Part shown: positions 51,713 through 60,946 of the stretch, one piece after another
How positions within the stretch are numbered: position 1 is the first letter of the stretch
Layout: each line of letters begins with the position of its first letter
Source of the DNA: Bifidobacterium bohemicum DSM 22767
GTDB lineage: Bacteria > Actinomycetota > Actinomycetes > Actinomycetales > Bifidobacteriaceae
Assembly: GCF_000741525.1 (NCBI RefSeq)
Contig: NZ_JGYP01000002.1
Coordinates: 826,535 to 890,534 of the forward strand
DNA length: 64,000 nt
Reading direction: 5' to 3'
Position numbers and translations under genes: made by a program
Notes under the pieces: model-generated
Told to the model about the DNA's origin: nothing
Seen by the model: only the letters and a program-made list of their open reading frames with translations
The model's database searches: none

Positions 51713-52966
51713 CTATTCGGTCTTGGGAACCCGGACGAACAGCACTGCGAACGCCGCGACTATGACGACGGCCGCAAGGAAGAAGAACGCAGGAGTGAAG
51801 GAGCCTCCGGCAAGCTTGATCAGATAGCCGATGACCATCGGCGCCAGGAAGCCGCCGAGGGTGCCACCGGTGTTGATCACGCCGATGGAGGAACCGATCG
51901 TCCGCGCATCCATGATCTTGTGGGGCCAGGTGAAGATGCCCGTGAACGCGAACATGCTGCACATGCCGATCACGATCAACAGGATGATGGAGATCACCAG
52001 GTTCTTGGACAGCACGAAGCAGACAATCAGCGCGCCGGTGATGGCCGAGGCGCCGACAATGGCCTGCTTCTCCCTATGCAGGAAGAACTTGGAAAGCAGG
52101 GTTCCCGAGAAGATCGCGGCGAAGGTCTGGAAGATGGCGTTGAAGGCCAGGATGTACCCGGCCTGGTTCACCGTCAGGTGGAACGTCTTGGTGATGTACG
52201 AAGGCAGCCAGGACATGTTGCCGTAGAGCACAACGTTGAGCAGCAGCATGGCCACGAACAAAATCAGGACGTTTGGGTTCTTGATGACCTCCAGGAAACC
52301 GGGCTTCGGTTCATCCGAGCTCTTGGTCTCAGCCAGGTTCGACATCTCTTCCCGTTCGCGCTTGCCACCAGGCACGAAAATCCAGATCATGATGAAGGCG
52401 ACGAGGTAGAGGCTGCCAAGGACTGCGTAGGCAGTGCGCCAGTTGGAGGACACGAGCTGGGCCCCTAGCGTGAAGGCCAGGATGCCGCCGATGCCGGACG
52501 TGGACAGAATCAGCGACTGGACGAAGGTCCTTTTTTCGCGAGGGAAACCTTCCGCGATGGCTTTGGAGCAGCTCGGCGGGTAGCCGCCATGTCCGATGCC
52601 CGCGCAGAAGCGGACGACGATGAACATCAGCAGACCGCTCATCGCCCCGAACAAGTAGGAGAACACCCCGATGACCAGCATGGAGGCCATCAGCACACGC
52701 TTGGCCCCGAACTTGTCAGCCAGCCAACCGCAGGGAATCTGCATAATCGAGTAGCCCAGGAAGAACAACGACATGATCAGACCCGTCTGACCCGTGTCCA
52801 AATGGAACTGGGAGGAGATCGGGATGATGGCCGTCGAGATCATACTCTTATCCATATAGACCACAGAGTATCCGACCATGAGCGCCGCCACCAGCATCAC
52901 GTTCATCAAACCGCTTCGTTGCGCTGGAGTTGGCGCCTGATCAGGTGTATTGACTGTTTCTGCCAT
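51713..52966 (-). CDS. MFS transporter (anion:cation symporter-like)
   Basis: This 417-residue carrier has twelve expected helices. GYSVVYMDKSMISTAIIPIS and GYSIMQIPCGWLADKFGAKRV contain the conserved first-loop motif of ACS-like MFS proteins that move organic anions. AAAGGTGG lies nine bases before ATG 52966. It lies between the regulator and the AbgB-like hydrolase on one strand, so it probably imports that enzyme's substrate, an acyl or peptidyl amino acid. The substrate is inference. Confidence 0.88.
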   Translation of the reverse strand: MAETVNTPDQAPTPAQRSGLMNVMLVAALMVGYSVVYMDKSMISTAIIPISSQFHLDTGQTGLIMSLFFLGYSIMQIPCGWLADKFGAKRVLMASMLVIGVFSYLFGAMSGLLMFIVVRFCAGIGHGGYPPSCSKAIAEGFPREKRTFVQSLILSTSGIGGILAFTLGAQLVSSNWRTAYAVLGSLYLVAFIMIWIFVPGGKREREEMSNLAETKSSDEPKPGFLEVIKNPNVLILFVAMLLLNVVLYGNMSWLPSYITKTFHLTVNQAGYILAFNAIFQTFAAIFSGTLLSKFFLHREKQAIVGASAITGALIVCFVLSKNLVISIILLIVIGMCSMFAFTGIFTWPHKIMDARTIGSSIGVINTGGTLGGFLAPMVIGYLIKLAGGSFTPAFFFLAAVVIVAAFAVLFVRVPKTE

Positions 52967-53040
52967 TTATGGAACCACCTTTAGGAGTCAACGAAAATCA
53001 AATTATTACAGGGCTCATGTTACCTCGAATAAAAAACGAA

Positions 53041-53068
53041 ATGCCATGTTTTGATAAATTTCTGGCAT
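53041..53068. promoter_or_regulatory. Inverted repeat ATGCCA-N16-TGGCAT upstream of the MFS gene
   Basis: ATGCCA at 53041-53046 and TGGCAT at 53063-53068 flank a 16-base AT-rich spacer, about 75-100 bases before the MFS start. It is a candidate operator for the adjacent YheO-type regulator. The role is inference. Confidence 0.35.
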
Positions 53069-53069
53069 A

Positions 53070-53903
53070 TTAATTATTTTTTATCTTTTTATCGTCGACA
53101 GCATTGGATTCGTTGGTTTCCCCGGATTGTTCCGTCCGCTTGGCGGCCTGCCTGACCTCACGCAGATAGCGGTAGACGGTCGGCTCCGAGACACCCAGAC
53201 TTTGCGCGGCCACCGGAACGGCGTCCTTCAAAAGGAAAAACCCTTGTTCAAACAGACGACTGATCGCCAGCATTTTCTGATCGTGTTTGAGATAACCGAC
53301 CTCAACACGACATTCGTCGCAAATCGCCCGGACCACGGAGTCAGCCATCGATTGCGCCGTAGTAGCCAAATGCTCCAGCAGCATCGCCGACGATTCCGCT
53401 CCGGAATCGGCTTCCATCCCCCGGCCTTCAAGCGCCGCGGCCTTGCCCGAAACACCCTCACGAATGGACGGGTCCGCCGTAAGCAACATCCCATAATTCC
53501 TCCGGAGCTTTTCAATGGCGGCGCCCATGTCCAGAAGAAGGCCATCATCGGTATTAATGCAGATCATCGCCACGATCCTACCGTCATAACGAAGGAAAAA
53601 AGTGGATGACCGCAACATGTGTCCGTTTCGCGAGACACCCGGGTAATTGGCCAGGTAATTACGCGACTCATCACCATGCTGCTGCACCACGCGCAACGCG
53701 AGATCGGTCGCCGGGTCGCCCACTTTACGCTGCGATATTTCCGAATTGCGAATCGCCACCACAGAATGGTTCAAATCCGTCAGATCGTTAAGCACGACCT
53801 CACTGCGCTCACCGAGAATCTCAGCGAGAAAATCAACCGCAGGAATAAAAGACCTGATATATCGACGAACCTCATCCGGTTGACGTTCCACCTCACGCCT
53901 CAT
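53070..53903 (-). CDS. YheO-type transcriptional regulator (PAS-like domain plus HTH)
   Basis: This 277-residue protein begins with a PAS-like sensor (about 20-140). YIRSFIPAVDFLAEILG and GVSRNGHMLRSSTFFLRYDG are typical of YheO proteins, which bind small ligands. The C-terminal helix-turn-helix is at about 225-260 (VAAQSLGVSEPTVYRYLREV). It is the first gene of the minus-strand group that continues with the MFS carrier and the amidohydrolase and is the natural candidate to control them. A polar tail ends the protein. Confidence 0.85.
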   Translation of the reverse strand: MRREVERQPDEVRRYIRSFIPAVDFLAEILGERSEVVLNDLTDLNHSVVAIRNSEISQRKVGDPATDLALRVVQQHGDESRNYLANYPGVSRNGHMLRSSTFFLRYDGRIVAMICINTDDGLLLDMGAAIEKLRRNYGMLLTADPSIREGVSGKAAALEGRGMEADSGAESSAMLLEHLATTAQSMADSVVRAICDECRVEVGYLKHDQKMLAISRLFEQGFFLLKDAVPVAAQSLGVSEPTVYRYLREVRQAAKRTEQSGETNESNAVDDKKIKNN

Positions 53904-54263
53904 TTCCGATCACCACCCAGTCAAGCCGCACCGCACAGAACATCACTTGACGTCTTTCGACCAGACCACGTTAAAACTTCCCCCCTACTCTACTCCACCG
54001 ATCATTGACACGCCCCACGAAGCCGATTACCATCCGTCCGGGTTCATGACCGACACCGGCTGTCTGCATATACGACCACCGAACATCATCGTATTCAGCG
54101 ACCCGGCAATATGATATACGGTCTTCAAACCATGCGAAAGGACACGGGGGTCACACTTCGCCCCACCCTTCCCCGCGCCTTTCAATTGTGATTCACGCAA
54201 CATCCTGTCCATCCGGCGTCTTTAATCGCACCATTAGCCTTACCGACGGATAGACTGGAAACC
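53904..54263. other. Divergent promoter region of yheO-like gene and zwf
   Basis: About 360 bases with no gene. It must hold promoters in both directions. I cannot assign boxes with confidence. CTGGAAACC lies just before the zwf ATG. Confidence 0.4.
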
Positions 54264-55802
54264 ATGAGCGAACAAACTTCTTGGGCCAACCCCCTGCGCG
54301 ACCCACGCGACCTGCGGCTGCCCCGCATCGCCGGACCTTGCAGCCTGGTGATTTTCGGCGTCACGGGTGATCTGTCGAAAAAGAAACTGCTGCCGGCCAT
54401 CTACGACCTAGCCAATCGTGGCCTGCTGCCACCCAGCTTCGGACTGACCGGTTTCGGCCGGCGCGACTGGAGCAACGAGGCTTTTGCGGACTTCGTCAAA
54501 GAGTGCGTCGAGACCCACTGCCGCACCCCTTTCCGTGAATCGACCTGGAATAACCTTGCCAAAGGCATCCGCTTCGTTCAGGGCACGTTCGACGACAAGG
54601 CGGCGTTCGAGCGACTGAGCCAAACCGTGCAGGAGCTCGACCGCGACCGCGGCACCCGCGGCAACCACGCGTTCTACATGTCCGTGCCGCCAAGCGCCTT
54701 CCCAATCGTCTCCAAGCAGCTCGCGGACTCGGGTCTGGCCAAATCCAGCGAAGACGCATGGCGCCGGGTCATCATCGAGAAGCCGTTCGGCCACGATTTG
54801 GAGAGCGCCAAAGAGCTCGACCGCGTCGTCTCCGAGGTGTTCGACCCCAACTCAGTGTTCCGCATCGACCATTACCTGGGCAAGGAGACCGTGCAGAACA
54901 TGCTGGCGCTGCGTTTCGCCAACTCCATGTTCGAGCCGATCTGGAACGCCAACTACGTCGACCATGTGCAGATCACGATGGCCGAGGACATAGGCATCGG
55001 CGGGCGCGCGGGCTATTACGACGGCATCGGCGCGGCCCGGGACGTCATCCAGAACCACCTGCTGCAGCTGATGGCGTTGACCGCGATGGAGGAGCCGGTG
55101 AGCTTCGCGGCCTCGGATCTGACCGCGGAAAAGACCAAGGTGCTTTCCGCGGTGCGTCTGCCGAATGACCTCTCCGCCAACACCGCTCGCGGGCAGTATG
55201 CCGCCGGATGGCAAGGATCCGAGCAAGTCTGCGGATACCTCGAGGAAACCGGCATCGACAAGTCCAGCACCACCGAAACGTACGCGGCCATTCGCCTCGA
55301 CGTGGATACGCGGAGGTGGGCCGGCGTGCCGTTCTACCTGCGCACCGGCAAGCGCCTGGGCAAGCGGGTCACCGAAATCGCCGTCGTGTTCAAGCGCGCG
55401 CCGCACCTGCCGTTCGAGCAAACGGCCGTACGCGAGCTGGGCAACAACGCGATCGTCATCCGCGTACAGCCCAACGAGGGCGTGACCATCCGCTTCGGCG
55501 CGAAGGTGCCCGGTGCCACCGCGATGGAGGTGCGCGACGTCTCCATGGACTTCAGCTACGGGCGCTCCTTCACCGAAAACCTGCCGGAAGCTTACGAACG
55601 CCTCATTCTTGACGTACTGCTTGGCGAGCCACCGCTCTTCCCGACCACCAAGGAAGTGGAACTGAGCTGGCAGATCCTCGACCCGATCGAGGAGTACTGG
55701 GCCGGACTGGGTCAACCGCAACCCTATCGCTCCGGAACATGGGGGCCAGGGGAGGCCGACGAAATGCTGGCGCGCGAAGGGCGCCATTGGAGGATGCCAT
55801 GA
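54264..55802 (+). CDS. zwf: Glucose-6-phosphate 1-dehydrogenase
   Basis: This 512-residue cytoplasmic enzyme has the NADP-binding start LVIFGVTGDLSKKKLLPAIY and the substrate-binding active-site motif RIDHYLGKETVQN near residue 201. Later landmarks include RTGKRLGKRVTEIAVVFK. It oxidises glucose-6-phosphate to 6-phosphogluconolactone and yields NADPH. The stop overlaps the opcA start by ATGA, so the two are translationally coupled. In bifidobacteria, which ferment hexose through the fructose-6-phosphate shunt, it mainly supplies NADPH. Confidence 0.97.
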   Translation: MSEQTSWANPLRDPRDLRLPRIAGPCSLVIFGVTGDLSKKKLLPAIYDLANRGLLPPSFGLTGFGRRDWSNEAFADFVKECVETHCRTPFRESTWNNLAKGIRFVQGTFDDKAAFERLSQTVQELDRDRGTRGNHAFYMSVPPSAFPIVSKQLADSGLAKSSEDAWRRVIIEKPFGHDLESAKELDRVVSEVFDPNSVFRIDHYLGKETVQNMLALRFANSMFEPIWNANYVDHVQITMAEDIGIGGRAGYYDGIGAARDVIQNHLLQLMALTAMEEPVSFAASDLTAEKTKVLSAVRLPNDLSANTARGQYAAGWQGSEQVCGYLEETGIDKSSTTETYAAIRLDVDTRRWAGVPFYLRTGKRLGKRVTEIAVVFKRAPHLPFEQTAVRELGNNAIVIRVQPNEGVTIRFGAKVPGATAMEVRDVSMDFSYGRSFTENLPEAYERLILDVLLGEPPLFPTTKEVELSWQILDPIEEYWAGLGQPQPYRSGTWGPGEADEMLAREGRHWRMP

Positions 55803-56848
55803 TTATCAACATGCCGAATACCGAGACCAACCGTATCGCGCGCAAAATCGAGGAACTGCACCAGGAACGGGGCGAGGCCGGCAACGACCGGGTATTGACG
55901 CTCATCATCTCGACCGAGAAGGACGAGCTGAAGGAGGCGTTGGAAGCGGCCAACGGTGCAAGCCGCGAGCATCCCTGCCGCGTCATCGCCGTGATAAACG
56001 ATGACGGTTCACCTGATTCCACGCCGAATCAGGCAGGTCAGACCACCGTCACCACAAGCAACGACGTTCCCGAAAGTCCCGTCAATACGGCTCACTCCTC
56101 GAACGTCACTGCGATGGCGGCTCCGAACGCGACCTGCGATGTGATCACCATCGACCCTGACGGTGCGGCGACCGATTTGGATGCGCAGGTGCGCTTTGGC
56201 GCGGATGCCGGTGCGGGCGAAGTGATTATCCTACAGCCGCGCGGCGGACTGAAACGGCATGCCGATACGCTTGTCATGCCCTTACTTGTGCCCGACATTC
56301 CAATCGTCACATGGTGGCCGACCAACCCACCGGCAAACCCGGCAAACGACCCGCTGGGCGCGATGAGCGGACGACGCATCACGGATGCCGCCCGATCGAA
56401 CAATCCCGCCGCGACTTTCGAAAGACTCGCCGCGAACTGGGAACCACAAGACATCGACCTCGCATGGACGCGCATCACCATCTGGCGCGCGATGCTGGCC
56501 TCGATGCTCGACCAGCCGCCGCATCTGCCGGTCACATCAGTCAAACTTACAGGCGGCGAGCGCTCCCTGCCGTTGCAACTGTTGGCCACATGGCTCGGCC
56601 GGCAACTCGCTGCGCCGGTTTCGATGGAATACGTGCCTGATACCGACTTCATCACGGGTGTCTATCTCGAACGGGGCGACGGCACGCTTTCACTGACTCG
56701 CGAGCATTCCGACGAGGCCGTCATCAGTCAGCCCGGTCAGAAGCCTCAGACCGTTTCGATGCCGTTGCGCACGCTCGAGGAATCCCTTAGCGAAGAGTTG
56801 CGCCGCATCGATCCCGACGAAGTGTACGCCTCGGTGATTCGAGGCTGA
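55799..56848 (+). CDS. opcA: Glucose-6-phosphate dehydrogenase assembly protein OpcA
   Basis: ATG 55799 overlaps the zwf stop and gives 349 residues. The ATG at 55739 lies inside zwf and is rejected. The OpcA core includes RVLTLIISTEKDELKEALEA, VMPLLVPDIPIVTWWP and LAWTRITIWRAMLASMLD. OpcA helps assemble or activate Zwf in cyanobacteria and actinobacteria. A Ser/Thr/Asn-rich insert (about 60-110) separates two parts of the first domain and is less conserved in appearance. Confidence 0.93.
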   Translation: MIINMPNTETNRIARKIEELHQERGEAGNDRVLTLIISTEKDELKEALEAANGASREHPCRVIAVINDDGSPDSTPNQAGQTTVTTSNDVPESPVNTAHSSNVTAMAAPNATCDVITIDPDGAATDLDAQVRFGADAGAGEVIILQPRGGLKRHADTLVMPLLVPDIPIVTWWPTNPPANPANDPLGAMSGRRITDAARSNNPAATFERLAANWEPQDIDLAWTRITIWRAMLASMLDQPPHLPVTSVKLTGGERSLPLQLLATWLGRQLAAPVSMEYVPDTDFITGVYLERGDGTLSLTREHSDEAVISQPGQKPQTVSMPLRTLEESLSEELRRIDPDEVYASVIRG

Positions 56849-56873
56849 CGCGCCCACCTGCGCCAGCCACTTT

Positions 56874-56910
56874 GTTTGCTGGCAGTGTCATCATGCCACT
56901 GCCAGCAAAC
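56874..56910 (+). terminator. Hairpin after opcA
   Basis: GTTTGCTGGCAGTG at 56874-56887 pairs perfectly with CACTGCCAGCAAAC at 56897-56910. It lacks a T run but lies 26 bases after the opcA stop and probably shapes the zwf-opcA mRNA end. The remaining bases to 57159 hold no visible gene. Confidence 0.55.
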
Positions 56911-57159
56911 TGCATATAGCACCATCCCAAGTGCCGTCTACTTACATACCCCGCCAACGACGGTGACGAAACAGGATCCGACGCATCCCAAGCCACCCTC
57001 CATTCGCAAAACGCACGATCAGCTGCAATGAATGAAATCCGCGACCGGTGAGAAGTGCGTCCGACTACGCTAGGATTGGAAATCGAACCGACCGGCGAAC
57101 CCAACAGTTCGCCGGTCGGACGATAGAAGCGACGATGAACGGATGGAAAGGCGGCTGTT

Positions 57160-57981
57160 ATGGCGGAACGACGGCTCGAGGTATACCCCGATAAAGCCAC
57201 GGTGGCGGAAGCCGCGGCGCAGCGCACACTGCTGGCAATTTTGGATGGACTGAGCGCTCGCGGCGAGGGGGGGAACAACACCCACGCGACCGCGCGATAC
57301 GACGTGGGGCTTACCGGTGGTTCAGACTCAATTCTGAGCCTCAAGGATATGGCGGCGAACCCGCTCGTCGATGCCGTCGACTGGAGCCGGGTGCATTTCT
57401 GGTGGGGCGATGAGCGATACTCGGCACCCGACAGCGATGACCGCAACTGCCTGCAGGCACGACGTGCCTTCCTTGACAAACTCGTATCGGACGGGCGTTT
57501 GCCGGAAACCAACATCCACGAAGTGCCTGCCGACATGCGCTCGGCCGCTGAGGTCGCCGCCGCTTCCGACGAGGAAAACGACGCTCTGCTGGCCCAAGCC
57601 GCAGCACAATACCAAACCGAGCTAAGGCGCGAGTTGGGTGATGCGCCCACGCTCGACCTGCTGATACTCGGCATGGGGCCCGACGGCCATTTCGGCTCCC
57701 TCTTCCCCGGCCACGATGAAATCAACGTCACCGATTCGAGGCAACTGGTGGTCGGCGTCTCGCACTCACCCAAGATGCCGCCTTTGCGTGTCTCCTTGAC
57801 CGCGCCGATGATGGCGCGCAGCCGGAGAACATGGATGCTCACTTGCGGGGCCGGCAAGGCTGAGGCGAGCGCACAGGTCTTTGCTCACCGTAACAATCCG
57901 GCTTATCCTTCAAGCTTCGCCGACGGTGTCGATGAGTTTCTCTGGTCTACCGACCCCGCCGCCTCAGCCCTGCTGAAGTAG
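57160..57981 (+). CDS. pgl: 6-phosphogluconolactonase
   Basis: This 273-residue protein shows the Pgl/DevB landmarks: VGLTGGSDSILSL, FWWGDERYSAPDS and LGMGPDGHFGSLFPGH. It hydrolyses the lactone made by Zwf to 6-phosphogluconate. GGAAAGGCGG precedes ATG 57160. A seven-G run at 57267-57273 lies in codons for a polar loop (ARGEGGNNTH) that looks like an insert relative to other Pgl proteins. It is 311 bases from opcA, so it may have its own promoter. Confidence 0.93.
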   Translation: MAERRLEVYPDKATVAEAAAQRTLLAILDGLSARGEGGNNTHATARYDVGLTGGSDSILSLKDMAANPLVDAVDWSRVHFWWGDERYSAPDSDDRNCLQARRAFLDKLVSDGRLPETNIHEVPADMRSAAEVAAASDEENDALLAQAAAQYQTELRRELGDAPTLDLLILGMGPDGHFGSLFPGHDEINVTDSRQLVVGVSHSPKMPPLRVSLTAPMMARSRRTWMLTCGAGKAEASAQVFAHRNNPAYPSSFADGVDEFLWSTDPAASALLK

Positions 57982-58301
57982 GTAACGCCCAGTCCGTTCC
58001 AGTTGCGTCAAGGACGCCGGCATGTTCGCATCACTCGGGCAAAGAGACGCATTTACGCACTGTACGACCACGTTCTTGGCAGAACACGAACCTACGCAGA
58101 TCAGATGCCCAGCGAATATCCAGCAAAATCCCAAATGTTTGACATCACATGTGAGCTTTGTCCGATATACTTGAGCCGTTGCCTACCGTGCGTCCTACCA
58201 TCAGTAAGTATGTGGCTCCGACGCGCCAAGCGCGATGTCGCGTGCCGATGGAACGGAAAGCGACGCCAGACCCGAAGGCTCAGAAGGAATCGAGGAAACG
58301 G
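57982..58301. other. Promoter region of the permease/ATPase-like pair
   Basis: About 320 bases. TTGACA at 58139-58144 is followed at once by the perfect palindrome TCACATGTGA (58145-58154) and by TATACT at 58166-58171. The 21-base spacing is long for a standard promoter, so a regulator at the palindrome may be needed. No gene is supported. Confidence 0.4.
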
Positions 58302-59672
58302 ATGTTTGTGCTCTCAAATGCGTGGTCTACGGTACTGCGCCACAAATGGCGAAGCCTTATCGCCTTGCTCGCCGCATGCATGGTGATGTTCGGCGGCGTC
58401 TTCGCACAGGCGGTGCACGCCGCATACTCCAAAGCGCACGGCAAGACGTATGAATTGCTGCAGCCCATCGCCGTGATCCGCCCCACCGAGGCAACACTAG
58501 CCAAACGCAACGACGCCGATCCCGCCATTGTCGGGAAGAACCTCGACCTGCAAGAATACGGGATGATCGCGCAAGCGTCTCAGGCAAACAACCCACAGTC
58601 ACAGCCGCAATACGCCATGAGTGCGTCACTGCCTCTACGTCAGGCGAAAAGCGGGGTGAACTCAGCCGCGAAAGCCATACCGGGCAAGTCCGACCAGAGC
58701 GCAGACAAGACCGGAGGCGAGTTCACTCTTTACGGCCTGTTCAACGCGGATGCCGAGTCGGTCAACATCCCCGGCCGTTTCAAAGTGACCCAAGGCAAGA
58801 AGCTGAAGTACCCGACCCAAGACATGCAAGGGGCACAGACCAAGGGCACAGACGGCAAATCCGTACTCGTTTCCGAAGCGCTGGCCGAAAAGAACGGGCT
58901 GAAGGTCGGCAGCAGTTTCACCATCGCAGATCCGGACGACGCTGCCAAAACCTACAAATTCGAGGTTTGTGGCATCTACACCTACATCGATCCGGCACCG
59001 ACCGGCATGGGGTCTGACGCCAAGCTCGCTAAAAACAACCGAGACAACGCCATTTACGGTACCGGCAACGTCATGTCGACCAACGAGGCATGGCAGACCA
59101 GCACCTCCGGCTGGAGCACCTTGAAGTATGACGTCGGATTCATCACGAGCAGTCCCGATGCCTACAAAACGTTCCAGAAGACCGTGAAGCGCCTCAAACT
59201 GCCGCAAGGGTACGCGGTGAGTTCACCAACGCTTGAACATTACAACGACTCGCTCAAGGGGCTGGACGCTTTCGACAGGAAAATGCGTATCGCGCAAATC
59301 GCGCTATACGCAGTGTGCGGGGTGCTGTTGCTGGCGCTGACCGCTTGGGGGCTGACCGGCCGACGCGACGAAATCGCCGCGGATATGGTGTTCGGCATGA
59401 CCAAAGCACGTATCGGCTGGCAATTGGCTTTGGAAGCGCTGATGCCCACAGTACCAGGGTTGCTGATTGGCGGCGTTGCATCGATTTTCGCTTCGAAGCC
59501 CCTTGGATCGAAGCTGACCGGCGGCCACGCAACATCGTTGACCTCCGCTTGCTGGGCGCCAATGTGGTATTGCATCGCCGCTGTGGCCGCACTCGCAATC
59601 ATTGCGTTCCTACGGGGCGCATTCGCAAGATATCAGACGATTTTTGATGCCGACGAAGGACTCGAGTCATGA
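58302..59672 (+). CDS. MacB/FtsX-like membrane protein (ABC permease type)
   Basis: ATG 58302 lies behind GAGGAAACGG and gives 456 residues. ATG 58248 and ATG 58158 lack ribosome sites. One N-terminal membrane helix (WRSLIALLAACMVMFGGVFA) precedes a large extracytoplasmic domain (about 40-325). Three further helices form an FtsX-like end (AQIALYAVCGVLLLALTAWG onward). This resembles MacB-type permeases that transmit ATP-driven motion to outer proteins. The stop overlaps the ATG of the ATPase-like gene, so the pair is coupled. The substrate is unknown. Confidence 0.78.
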   Translation: MFVLSNAWSTVLRHKWRSLIALLAACMVMFGGVFAQAVHAAYSKAHGKTYELLQPIAVIRPTEATLAKRNDADPAIVGKNLDLQEYGMIAQASQANNPQSQPQYAMSASLPLRQAKSGVNSAAKAIPGKSDQSADKTGGEFTLYGLFNADAESVNIPGRFKVTQGKKLKYPTQDMQGAQTKGTDGKSVLVSEALAEKNGLKVGSSFTIADPDDAAKTYKFEVCGIYTYIDPAPTGMGSDAKLAKNNRDNAIYGTGNVMSTNEAWQTSTSGWSTLKYDVGFITSSPDAYKTFQKTVKRLKLPQGYAVSSPTLEHYNDSLKGLDAFDRKMRIAQIALYAVCGVLLLALTAWGLTGRRDEIAADMVFGMTKARIGWQLALEALMPTVPGLLIGGVASIFASKPLGSKLTGGHATSLTSACWAPMWYCIAAVAALAIIAFLRGAFARYQTIFDADEGLES

Positions 59673-60853
59673 CCAGGAACAACAAGACGGATGACATGAA
59701 GACAACCATCACGCCCGAAGGGGTCAACGACGGCATGGACGGCATGACGCAGAAAGACCATGACGAGGTGCCTTACAGCGTGGTGTTCGACGACGAGGCC
59801 GAAGCGGTTTTCCCTGTCACCGGCGACTTCGACGAAACCGGCGACAACGCCGTAACCGCGACTTCGGCAGAAGCGTCGGACACAGCACGATCCGGTGAGA
59901 ACGCACCGACATCAGCGGCCACAGGCAAGCGGAGACCCGAATCCGAAAAGGCCAGTGAAACCGCAAACGGCAATACCACGACCGGCACGTCAGACAAGTC
60001 CACGTCAGACAAGCCGGGCATTTCAGACAAATCCGACAGTTCGGCGGCCGTCGAGCCGGCCACGGCGCTTTCGGCAGAACTTGACCACACCACTGAGGAT
60101 GAGATTCTGCTCAAGCCCAACCCTACTTTCGGCTTCGACCATGTGACCTACGTCAACGGCAAATCCGGCCGTACCGTACTCGACAACATCGAATGGGGCT
60201 TCTTCGCCGGAAAGCTGTATGCGGTCACCGACGCGGACGACGAGCAACGACGGGCCTTCCTGGCCTTGTCCGGCGGATTCGCAAACCCCAACAGCGGTCA
60301 AGTCGTGGCCAGGAGCCAAAGCATTGCCGAACTGGAGGTAGGCAAAATCCGTGCGCATCGTATAGGTCTGATTCCGCAACATAACAGCCTGCGACCGGAT
60401 TTGGACGCCCAAAGCAACCTTGTTTTCGCAATGCGCGCCTCGGGACGGACATTTCTTAAGCCGTTGCCCGTTGTAGCCCGCGACCTTCTGAAAACGGTCG
60501 GCTTCGACCAGGCGGCCACCGGCGTGACCGCAGGCGGGCTCGACCCGCTCAACCAGCGTCGGCTCGCCATCGCCCGCGCCATCAGCTGCGAGGCGCCGAT
60601 CATCATTGCTGACGACCCCGCCCGCGGCCTTGACAAGGCAGGACGGGAGACGATTTTGCAACTGCTGGCAAGGCTTGCGCACAGCCGCGACCCCAAGCGT
60701 TGCGTCATCATGCTCGCTCCCGTTGTTGGCGCCCCTGTCGTCGGAACCTCCGAGGACACGGACGCAACCGAAGCGGAAGTCAATCCCGACGACAACGACA
60801 ATGCCGGCAGCAGCGATTACATCGAGGCAGCCGACAAGGTCTTCTCCTTCTAG
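59669..60853 (+). CDS. ABC ATPase-like protein with degenerate catalytic motifs
   Basis: This 394-residue protein starts with an acidic, Ser/Thr-rich tail of about 150 residues. From about 156 it follows the ABC fold of MacB/LolD-type ATPases (FDHVTYVNGKSGRTVLDNIE). The Walker A position reads AVTDADDEQRRAFLALSGG, without the GxGKS/T residues. The signature region is GGLDPLNQRRLAIARAI in place of LSGGQ. Walker B ends PIIIADDPARGLD, with Asp where the catalytic Glu is expected. The switch His is not found (CVIMLAPVVG). It is coupled by ATGA to the permease gene. It is probably non-hydrolysing or regulatory. Confidence 0.75.
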   Translation: MTRNNKTDDMKTTITPEGVNDGMDGMTQKDHDEVPYSVVFDDEAEAVFPVTGDFDETGDNAVTATSAEASDTARSGENAPTSAATGKRRPESEKASETANGNTTTGTSDKSTSDKPGISDKSDSSAAVEPATALSAELDHTTEDEILLKPNPTFGFDHVTYVNGKSGRTVLDNIEWGFFAGKLYAVTDADDEQRRAFLALSGGFANPNSGQVVARSQSIAELEVGKIRAHRIGLIPQHNSLRPDLDAQSNLVFAMRASGRTFLKPLPVVARDLLKTVGFDQAATGVTAGGLDPLNQRRLAIARAISCEAPIIIADDPARGLDKAGRETILQLLARLAHSRDPKRCVIMLAPVVGAPVVGTSEDTDATEAEVNPDDNDNAGSSDYIEAADKVFSF

Positions 60854-60946
60854 GCAATAATCTGTAATGCAAGGATAGGGTACGCACTCGAACCATAATC
60901 GGCGGTGCATACCCTATTGTTTTGCCCATTTACGCAGCCACTCCGA

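Noticed and set aside
56787..57857. A 356-codon open frame opposite pgl
   Set aside because: It is the antisense of a clear 6-phosphogluconolactonase gene, has Ser/Arg-biased composition and no ribosome site.
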